This document shows positions 55,816-64,000 of a DNA stretch of 64,000 nucleotides, one piece after another. The notes below the pieces were generated by a model. The model ran no database searches. It saw nothing but the letters and a program-made list of their open reading frames with translations, and was not told where the DNA came from. Within the stretch, counting starts at the first letter, position 1. Each line of letters begins with the position of its first letter. The position numbers and the translations under genes were made by a program. Source of the DNA: Yponomeuta sedellus (Eukaryota; Arthropoda; Insecta; Lepidoptera; Yponomeutidae); the NCBI GenBank assembly GCA_934045075.1, contig OW203722.1, forward strand, positions 12,055,396 to 12,119,395. The letters run 5' to 3'.

Positions 55816-55873
55816 CCTGTAACCTAATCAATATCAAAAGCAAACTTGTGCAATACTAACCTATTAATCGTGT

Positions 55874-58800
55874 TTAATGTGGATGCTTGTGTCCCTCGTG
55901 GTTGCCCTGTAATAAAAGGTACAAAAGTCAAGCACAGTATAATTTATTAGCAGATTAAATCATTGGTTTTGATATTGTTAATATGATTCAAACAACATTT
56001 ATCGTTATACTATGGTAGCAGTGGTAGCGCAGCGGTAGAACGCAGGCCCCGCATTCGGGAGGCTGTGAGTTCGAATTTCGGCATGGAACAAAGACTTTGT
56101 TTTCTAAGTTACATACATTTGTGAAGTTTTCGTAGCAATACCATTCGCTAACGGTTAAGGAAATCATCGTTGGGACACCTGGGTGTCTGAGGTGTTCACA
56201 AAATACAGCGCTTTAAATCGACATTCCTCGGTGTGCATGCGCAAAAATTAAGCTGATACTTTGTTTAGAGAAAAAAATCTATGCACTGCAGTGGGATGTA
56301 TACTATGGGGCATTTAAAAAAAAAGTTAAGTCCACTGTAGGCATCCCGCTGCATTAATATACCAGTACAGCATTTGGCCGACAGGAAGGGCTAGACGTCG
56401 TGAGGCACGCAACATCAGCCCACAATAAAGCCTCTTCATGAGTCTATGAAGAGCGTACAGAACAAGAAGAACTGGGGTCGCCAATATCATCAAAGGAAAA
56501 TATTATAGTTGTAATTACAGTTTATGCAATAATACAAAGTGTCACAACGATATTTTTCTTCTATGAGTATTTCTAGGCCATCGATCCTAACTCATATGTT
56601 GTTACCTTTTTTTCCACTACACTACGGCCCAAAGGCATTTTACGAAGACATTTTACATCGTACATTGACATTCAGCACACAGAATGTAAATTCTTTAAGT
56701 TGAAATAAATTTAATTGAATTGGAAAAAAAAATCTACTATAGCGGCCGAATGGCCGCGGAACTAAAAAATAAAACCTGACAGCATCGTCATGGTGTGTCA
56801 TTTTAAAAAGTATTTTTGTAGACATATACAAATAAAAAGTCGAGTTTGTTAAAATTTTAAGAAAATGTAGTTTAATAAAATTATTTTATCGCAAATTATC
56901 ATCCGAACTTCGTTTATCATCTAATTACCCGAGCCCAAAAGTATAGTAATGTGTTTGCACTCTGCAAATAGATAGATAATAAACAGAGAATACTTTATTA
57001 CACAACAAGAAAAAACTCATTACTACCATGATTTTTAGACCTCTGTGGCGTAGCGTTAGCGCATCTACCTACCATGCAAGAGGTCCCGGGTTCGAATCCC
57101 GGCTGGAAACAAAAAAAAACCCAGGTCTTGGATGTTTACATGTTTGTGATTTCGTTGTTTCTGGTTTCCACGACACAGTGTATCCTAGTGTGGGGCCAGA
57201 AGCAATGTATGTGCCTATATGTAAATGTTATGTTATTTCTTAAATCTATGTAATGTTATACAAATACTAGTAACTTACGGAACTATGAAGGTGCCCCTCG
57301 TGGTTACCCTGTAAAGAAACGTCGTTTAGACTAATGAACATTTGCAGCGGCACAGATTGAAACCCACATATTGCCAATTCTGTGGATTAGGCTAAGCTGA
57401 GATTACAGTAGCACTACCCAATCCCATTCCATTAAAAAAATATATCCAAGGAAGGTAGCGTCGGTTGGCAGACCAAAGACCCGACGTATCGATGACATTA
57501 CTAAAGCCGATTGAAAGCACTAGACGAGATTATTAGGTGACCGATAGGGTTGCTTGGCAGGGATGAGACTTTTGCCCAGCAGTGGGCTCTATTCATGGAC
57601 TGGATAAATCGATGATAGATATTCAGCGTTTGATCATTGATCACTTTAACACCTTTATAACTTTATAGTGATTTGCTGTCAGTTGTCGCTTCACCTACAA
57701 CTTGTTGAAATTATGCAACACCAGAAATTCATTTTCTTAGTATCGATAGTTAAGCTACTTGCCATGAATTTAAAATTCCCTTTTTTATACATTATCGAAA
57801 CTTAACATAGTCTATTTATATAAAAATAAAAATTAGAATTTAAACTAAACGATTCGAATTTATTATTTTAATAGTTTATCCATCGATTCTAAAGAAGAAT
57901 GTTACCTGTTTTGCATGCCTAATAAAGAAAATAAAATAAAAATTAAGCTTTTAAGTTATGCTTTTTTTTGTAATACAATACTAGGTCAATCTATAGAATC
58001 TACTTGAAATTCACTCGTAATATAAATAGACGGAACGCTGAATTCTACAACCAGAAAAAGGAATAACAACCACGATTACTTAAATCTAAGTAAACGAGAA
58101 AAGCACACTTGTTTTAAGGTTGGTGTGCTGTCTCTAGTTCTGGGATATTAGTACTTACGTGGACGTGCCCCACTTCTTCAGACGATTTGTGATTATGGCC
58201 GTGACCTTCGTGCGACTCGTGACTCTGAAATACAAATAAGTTTCTTTGTAATGTGTATTTTGCGGTGCCTCGCGCCAAGTCACTGAATAAATAAATATGT
58301 ATCGAGGTATTAAGTAATTAAGAAGGTATACCTGGGGCTACCAAGCGGCCAAAGACCGGTTGGCCACCCCTATCACTTGAAGGATGCAATATCCACGGAC
58401 CTGCGTGAGCTCCAGGCAGGCGACTAGCTAGAGAAAAGTAGTGACATCTTGTGTCGTAAGTATAGGAATAAATATTTATAATATTTTTTTTTATTTAATT
58501 AGGTTTACATAATATAGGTACAAATTAAGTCGATTCGGATCTCCTAAAACTATAACTGGTTTGTCTCGAGGTTCGTGTCTTTATATCTAAAATAATAATA
58601 ACATTAATGTTTTTCTTTTTCTTTTAACTGTCATAATTTATCCATGATAAGATAAGATAAGAATATTCTTTATTGTACACTGGAAAAACAACAAATACAA
58701 AACAATTGCAAATATACATAGTACAATTGGCGGCCTTATTGCTAAAAGCAATTTCTTCCAGACAACCTTACGATGGAAAGTTGCTGAAGGAAATTAGAAA

Positions 58801-60015
58801 GACGGGTAGCCAGTGCAAATTTGAATATTGATACATACTTATACTTAATAATAATACACTTACATACCGTTACTTATATAAACTTATAATTTATTATAAA
58901 CATACACATATATATCTTATAATAAAGTTCTACATAAGACAAGGAAAGTACTAACCTACACACAAGAGGACAAAATTTTAACGACTATACTGATAAATAA
59001 AGATCACGAACTCTGCTTTTGAAGACAGCATTATTTCTTCAAATATTCCAAGTCGTTTTTTTACCTTTTTTACTTGTTTTACCTGTTAGATACAATATAG
59101 TGCTGTCATAGAGACGGCGCAAGCACGTGGATATTCAAATACTATGCTCTTACCTCATCGGAGGTAGGGTCTGGACCACTGCAAAAAAGTAATAAGTAAG
59201 TATTAAAATTCAACACTTCCAAAGGTATAACGCAATGTTACATTACTAGTGAAAATAGTACTACACTGAAATGTACCTCGAACAAGTTCTTTTATTTTAT
59301 ATCGAGGACGAAGGACTCCTTCTAATCTTTATCTTTTGAGCGTTACCACCGTACCGTCATTTATCTGGGGTACAAACTTCGTTTGACATTGAATTCTATA
59401 TACAGATCACTAGGGGCGCTACAACGAGTACCTACGTAAGTCCTTCACTGCATGGAATTCTCCGATGTAGCCCACTTCGAACTGTCAAATACATACATAT
59501 TTTGGTACTCGTCAAATAGGCTAACCCAATAGAGTGGACAACCGTCCACTCTTATCTGTCTACTCTCGTTACTACGAGATAGAAGGGCAGGACCCTATTT
59601 CATGGAACTTATGGTTTACCATACATTGCAAAGTCGATTAACCCAGATTAACAAGTAGGAAGACACAGCTATGCAATGTACATCGAATTGTCATAAGAAA
59701 ATCTGGATACCTAAAAAGTACAGTACTTAGTATAATAGCCGATAGTTAACCTGAACAACAATCAGCGCAATCGGGATGAGTTTGCGATGGACACATAGGA
59801 ACAGTTTTTTTTTTTTATTGCTGAACAAATTGTTTTTTTTATTATTTAAACTAATAAACTAATCCTAAGAATTCGAAATCACATACCGAGTCTCCCGTTT
59901 TTTCAAGTCATTTGTCGGGCCTTATAGTAAGAAACAGACTACAATTTTTAACTTACGGACGGCATTGCACCATCACCACGCACAAGATCAACCCAAGTAG
60001 GAAAACAGTCTTCAT
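55874..60015 (-). CDS. Secreted His-rich peptide, five micro-exons (predicted)
   Basis: Assembled from splice signals on the minus strand: exons 60018-59957 (ATG at 60015), 59178-59154, 58224-58159, 57308-57279 and 55906-55874; 70 aa. The leader is MKTVFLLGLILCVVMVQC. The first coding intron is phase 2 (TCC|GTAAGT; TTTGCAG|T), then all are phase 0, exactly as in the Ser-rich gene. The exons encode GPDPTSDE, then SHESHEGHGHNHKSSEEVGH (plus VH), then GNHEGHLHSS, then GNHEGHKHPH-stop. The last two are clear duplicates. About one residue in four of the mature part is His, mostly in HxH or HEGH patterns that could bind zinc or copper (inference). An acceptor 3 nt before the ATG implies an upstream non-coding exon. 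Function unknown; no homologue recognised. The introns hold SINE and LINE fragments. Confidence 0.68.
56015..56310 (+). mobile_element. tRNA-headed SINE
   Basis: The head CAGTGGTAGCGCAGCGGTAG ... GTGAGTTCGAATTTCGGCAT has A-box and B-box-like parts. The body follows (GTTTTCGTAGCAATACCATT, GGTGTCTGAGGTGTTCAC, ACTGCAGTGGGATGTA). Lies in the last intron of the His-rich gene. Confidence 0.7.
56970..57015 (-). mobile_element. LINE 3'-tail stub
   Basis: AGATAGATAATAAACAGAGA, ATACTTTATTACACAACAAG on the plus strand; a short TATC-tail terminus directly before a SINE. Confidence 0.5.
57030..57245 (+). mobile_element. tRNA-headed SINE
   Basis: The head (57,037-57,108) has TGTGGCGTAGCGTTAGCGC and GGTTCGAATCCCGGCTGG. 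The body contains ATGTTTGTGATTTCGTTGTT and CCACGACACAGTGTATCCTA. The acceptor ends do not pair, so it is not a true tRNA. It ends about 35 bp before the fourth exon of the His-rich gene. Confidence 0.7.
57425..57615 (+). pseudogene. LINE reverse transcriptase C-terminal remnant
   Basis: Frames give pieces like GRPKTRRIDDIT and CPAVGS; the end GCCCAGCAGTGGGCTCTATT ... GATGATAG is the usual LINE terminus. Heavily decayed. Confidence 0.6.
58644..58785 (-). mobile_element. LINE 3'-tail fragment with TTATC tail
   Basis: The best preserved copy of this tail: minus strand GTTGTCTGGAAGAAATTGCT, TTTAGCAATAAGGCCGCCAA, TTGTACTATG ... AATAAAGAATATTCTTATC, then TTATC repeats. Confidence 0.75.
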
Positions 60016-60164
60016 GATCTACAAAATAAAACATTGATCAATAACATAAGAAGATCTCTCTAGGTTACCTCAGTTTAAGCACCCTCCGCTAAGGTTGGCT
60101 GGAGGAGATCTCTCTTAGAGAGAAGATCGCTTTTGTAACAATGTTGATATCAACCATTTGTACG

Positions 60165-60235
60165 TCTCTTCTTGGATCGCAGGAAGGCATACTCCACCAC
60201 GGGGGCCAAGTCCGTGGTGGTGGTGGTTGTAACAA
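60165..60235 (-). repeat. SINE 3'-end fragment
   Basis: CTTGGATCGCAGGAAGGCAT, ACTCCACCACGGGGGCCAAG and a short GGTGGTGG run; same end as the SINE at 42.3 kb, just upstream (by gene orientation) of the His-rich gene's start exon. Confidence 0.55.
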
Positions 60236-60286
60236 TGTTAAGCAATAATTTTTCAAATTTATTCTTTGCTATAAACAACATACAAC

Positions 60287-60405
60287 AAGATTATAATATA
60301 CTTTATTGTACAACGAAATACAATTACAGCAACAGCAAAAACAAAAAAAAACGTACAGTTGGCGGCCTTACTGCCACTAGCAATTTCTTCTAGGCAACCT
60401 CATAT
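60287..60405 (-). mobile_element. LINE 3'-tail fragment
   Basis: AATATACTTTATTGTACAAC ... GTTGGCGGCCTTACTGCCAC, AGCAATTTCTTCTAGGCAAC on the plus strand; same family as 58,644-58,785. Confidence 0.7.
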
Positions 60406-60439
60406 TGGAATATTGTGAAATGCTTAAATGTTTCTTCTA

Positions 60440-60625
60440 CAATAGTATTTCTTAATGATTCGCGATACTCATACATAGTTATATGTTATATAATTATGTT
60501 ATGAGTCTTCTCGGGACCACGGCAACTGTAACGCTGCCGAAACGTCGGGAAATAAGGTAATTACGATTTACCTAATAAATAATCGCGATTCGGACCGTTT
60601 AATATATAACTATGTTTCTTCTACA
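60440..60625. repeat. Dispersed inverted-repeat element, copy 1
   Basis: Starts ATTTCTTAATGATTCGCGAT, ACTCATACATAGTTATAT and ends AATAAATAATCGCGATTCGG, CCGTTTAATATATAACTA. It shares both ends with 63,838-63,982 and has an extra middle with GCCGAAACGTCGGGAAATAA. Confidence 0.6.
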
Positions 60626-60999
60626 AAACTAGGTAAGCTAGATAGTTTATTGCCACTTACTTTTCTATTGTTAACGAGACCACCGACGACTACAGCACAA
60701 TAGCAGGAACTTCGAGAACATGTAAGTTATTTTCGTTTTTATATCCAGCAGTTAACCCAAAACATGATACCTATCTAATCACCTATGACACTTGTCCTCT
60801 TTCCCTATTTTGATATGCTGTTTACATGATAGACTATTTGTTCCGTAGCTACCGAGGTCGATAACCAATGGTCAATAACACTAATGTTGCAGTTTTTATT
60901 CATATAACTGCTCGACTTTAGGTATCAACAGAGATCCGGCAAATAAAGTTATTGATTCTGAGTTTTTCAAAGCGCGAGCTTTTTTTCATTTAAGGGCCC

Positions 61000-62755
61000 A
61001 ATGAAAACTTTTTCAAAAGTGAGTTTACCTTCAGTATTACTTGCAAATAAAATTGTGAACCCGTTTAAAACTTTCTGATGAAGTGGAGTTCGAAAATGGC
61101 ATTATAAATTCAGCAGTTTACAATCACAACGCGAGTCCGCTGAAGGCAAAAAAGTCGGCGGCGAACTCGTTCCAACTTTTCCTATTTTTCTGCGTTAATT
61201 TCACCTGAACCCATTACACTTCGCAACGTTTCTTTGTACAAACGCTCCAACTTATTAGGATATCGAAGTATAAGTAAGTACTTTTTTTTAAATAAAATCC
61301 TAGCCTCCGAATCCACAAGAAATTTGGTCACCTTTAAATTAATATAATTGCTTTGACTTCGCGAAATAATTCGAGGTACGAAATAATTCGAGGTACGGAC
61401 CCCCCAGGCGGGAATCAACAGTTCCCATTTTCAAATGTTTTTAAAATATTAAGTAAGGGGATTAAGAGTTTACAATTCGTTTGCTATCAAGAATTGACCA
61501 CCCTCAGTTCACAAGGAATACACCGGTGTAAACTGCCAATAAGTTGTCAGTAAAAAAATTTCAAGTTTTTTTAACAAAGTAGTAGAGTAGAGTAGATAAT
61601 CTGGTTTGGTTTTTCAGACACAACCCCTAAAAACGCTGAAGTCTCGAACTTAAGCAATGAAATGTTAAGGATGAATAAGTTAATTGGCCCCGAGAGCGTA
61701 TCGGCGGCCCTCCTGTGGCACAGAGGAATGCATTTAAATTGGATTTTAAGAGTTGAAATCACCGACGGCGCTCCGCCTCTCCCAGCCTTGTTAGAGCCAA
61801 TCTCAAAGTTTACGTAAACGAATAAACCTCCAGAAACCCGAATTTATCGGGATCAATTCCAAATGTTAATCAAAGCGTTTCCATTTATTCTCACATTTAA
61901 TTCCTCTCGGCGAGTAATATCACTTTCCTAAAATTACACTTTCTCAGATTGACGAACGCGTGAGCGAGCATGTCTTTTTTTAAAAGTGTCATTCTGCAAA
62001 AGTAATAATTATTGTCTGATGTGAAATTGCAGAAAAGTGCAGTGGTTCATCTTGTGCATTTAGGATTATTCCTTACACTAGCCTAACAGCATGGCTATAA
62101 AATAATATGAAATATCAGTATTTGCCATAACAAGTTTTGGTACTTGCATAGAAAATTGAGCTGAGTGCACTCATGAATACGAGCACTGTAGTGGAGTTCG
62201 AGGAAATCGTTGCCATAAACTGAAATTGCGATCGCTTTTACTCTCGCTAAATACCACTTCACTATACACCGTTAGTAGTATTTGAACGTGAAATACTTGA
62301 ACGACTGCTTTCGAAGAGCTTAAACAGCTGCGTTTGTGGTACTCACGACATTGCCTTCAACATAATTAAGGAAGTATTCTCTAGATTACCTTTTCTTTAA
62401 AGTCTCAGTTAGACAAGGTGGGTTTCTTGAGTAGCCCGCAGTGGAATTTAGTAGCATTCTTCTTTCAGATTTTTTATATGGTTCAGACAGTAACATCACA
62501 AAAAAAATCAGGGCCCCCGCTCATATCATAGAAATACCACTGATCTACCACGGTTTACCAGGACACTTCGATGTACATTGCATCGCCGATTAAGACTTAG
62601 GAAGACTGCTACGCAATGTACGTCAAATTTTCATAATGCATTTAATGCACTACAGCATCTGAGTGGTCCTTTCACCCATCTAGTGCGAGCGAAGATGCCA
62701 CTGGACGCTCTATAAATCATCTCATTACGTAGATGCAAAAGGCCAATGTTTAGAA
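61000..62755. other. No gene recognised; more GC-balanced stretches
   Basis: Several stretches (61,080-61,260; 61,680-61,960) look single-copy and less AT-rich than their surroundings, but I see no ORF with a domain and no splice-supported exon. A 17-bp perfect tandem duplication (unit CGAAATAATTCGAGGTA) lies at 61,362-61,395. Confidence 0.45.
61362..61395. repeat. 17-bp exact tandem duplication
   Basis: CGAAATAATTCGAGGTA occurs twice in direct succession. Each unit contains the near-palindrome CGAAATAATTCG. Confidence 0.8.
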
Positions 62756-62777
62756 ATCAAAACAATTTTTATTATTT

Positions 62778-63030
62778 AAAAACCTATTTAGAGGCTAAAA
62801 AATTTCACCCATGCCGCGATTCGAACCCGCAACCTCTGGCTATCCGTGCCAGCGCTCTACCAATTGAGCCAATGGGCGACTCACCGGCATCAGTGAAACT
62901 TCGAACCTCTTTACACTATTCTATGTACAAAACGTACAAAAAAAAAATTTTTAGCCTCTAAATAGGTTTTTAAATTTGTCCTTAGCACGGGTTAGTGCAT
63001 AAAAAATAAAAATAGTATAATTTTTATTAT
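62778..63030. mobile_element. Palindromic SINE element, short form
   Basis: Left part 62,778-62,935 in minus orientation with a tRNA-like head (about 62,810-62,883), a 13-nt A-rich joint, then the inverted 3' part 62,948-63,030 (AGCCTCTAAATAGGTTTTTA, TTAGCACGGGTTAGTGCAT). Same family as 203-1081 and 52,905-53,310, with arms of only about 25 bp. Confidence 0.7.
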
Positions 63031-63049
63031 ACATGTAAACTATACTAAT

Positions 63050-63410
63050 ACATACATACATACATACATACATACATACATACATACATACATACATACA
63101 TACATACATACATACATACATACATACATACATACATACATACATACATACATACATACATACATACATACATACATACATACATACATACATACATACA
63201 TACATACATACATACATACATACATACATACATACATACATACATACATACATACATACATACATACATACATACATACATACATACATACATACATACA
63301 TACATACATACATACATACATACATACATACATACATACATACATACATACATACATACATACATACATACATACATACATACATACATACATACATACA
63401 TACATACATA
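63050..63410. repeat. (CATA)n / (TATG)n array, about 90 units
   Basis: 361 bp of pure CATA repeat next to a LINE terminus. Open frames MYVCMYVC are artefacts. Confidence 0.97.
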
Positions 63411-63411
63411 G

Positions 63412-63650
63412 GTACATAACCTCACGCCTTTATCCCAGAGGGGTAGGCAGTGACCAGGGACTGCCACTTGCCACGATCCTGACAAATCACCTGCGCTTCA
63501 TCAACGTTCATAAGTCGTTGCATGCACGCACGCCGGTTCCGGGTACTTTTTATCTTTCCCTTTGCTAATACATGCCCTATCTGGTCGATGTATGTCCGCC
63601 TGGGACGACCCTTACCAACCCTTCCACCCACATTCGCAATATATGTTTCG
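63412..63650 (-). pseudogene. LINE terminus with coding remnant, TATG tail
   Basis: On the minus strand a 69-codon frame reads GGRVGKGRPRRTYIDQIGHV, ACMQRLMNVDEAQVICQDRG and KWQSLVTAYPSGIKA-stop, then GGTTATG and the TATG array. It looks like the C-terminal end of a non-LTR reverse transcriptase or its downstream domain (GRPRRTYID is typical). The fragment lacks the catalytic part. It identifies the source of both TATG arrays. Confidence 0.8.
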
Positions 63651-63837
63651 TCACTATACTAATAATGAAAAAAAACACACTAATTTCGGTAATGCACTAA
63701 TAAGTATAAAGTATACCTAGTTTCTCAATAGCAAAGCCAATAGGCGTGTGGCTCTTTGCCTAAAGCGATAAAAAGCAGGTCCACAAAATTAATTGGATAC
63801 CAAATACTGCCCCACGCTTTATAGCTGACACTAGATT

Positions 63838-63982
63838 ACTAGTATTTCTTAATGATTCGCGATACTCATACATAGTTATATATCAAACGGGTCAAATCGC
63901 GATTATTTATTAGGTAAAACGTAATTACCTTATTTGCCGGCTTAATAAATAATCGCGATTTGACCCGTTTAATATATAACTA
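63838..63982. repeat. Dispersed inverted-repeat element, copy 2
   Basis: Arms of about 40 bp: TAGTTATATATCAAACGGGT, CAAATCGCGATTATTTATTA on the left and their near-exact complement on the right (63,941-63,982), centred on a TAATTACC-containing loop. The first 40 bases match 60,443-60,483. Confidence 0.7.
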
Positions 63983-64000
63983 GATTCCTAGGTCTTATAT

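Overview
This is nuclear DNA from a moth or butterfly (Lepidoptera). The evidence is the AT-rich intergenic DNA, small spliced genes for secreted proteins, an ENF-family cytokine precursor (growth-blocking / paralytic peptide, known from Lepidoptera), and lepidopteran repeats: tRNA-headed SINEs, LINE 3' ends with tetranucleotide tails, a Lep1-like Helitron end, and piggyBac, mariner, BEL/Pao and Copia elements. I cannot name the species.

Layout. 1-9.7 kb is repeat-rich: a palindromic SINE composite with a 12-bp target duplication, a decayed LINE whose 3' tail has grown into a 2.36-kb tetranucleotide array, and an inverted-repeat element with a nested SINE. 9.8-14.2 kb (+) holds a two-exon gene for a secreted Gly/Pro/Arg-rich protein. 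15.7-29.3 kb (+) holds its paralogue, a His/Pro-rich protein, whose 12.2-kb intron is nearly filled by one LINE carrying three further insertions (a mariner-type MITE, a BEL/Pao retrotransposon and an apparently intact piggyBac). 33.2-34.9 kb (-) holds three consecutive ORFs for secreted precursors, ending with the ENF cytokine; the arrangement matches a tricistronic uENF1-uENF2-ENF transcript. 35.3-36.6 kb is a dead mariner. 41.9-47.6 kb (-) and 55.9-60.0 kb (-) are two micro-exon genes that I assembled from splice signals: a Ser-rich acidic secreted peptide (about 94 aa) and a His-rich secreted peptide (70 aa). They share the same intron phases and both look built by exon duplication. A young Copia copy (47.8-51.4 kb) lies just upstream of the Ser-rich gene's first coding exon. 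The rest is SINE, LINE and MITE debris and two (TATG)n arrays.

How it fits together. Every host gene I can support encodes a small or low-complexity secreted protein: two Pro-rich paralogues, three cytokine-like precursors, one Ser-rich and one His-rich peptide. The ENF peptide is a haemolymph cytokine acting on plasmatocyte spreading, paralysis and growth arrest. The functions of the other proteins are unknown. Shared intron phase and shared end motifs support gene duplication within the two pairs; any functional link between the groups is only inferred from proximity. All splice models here are predictions from sequence, without transcript evidence.
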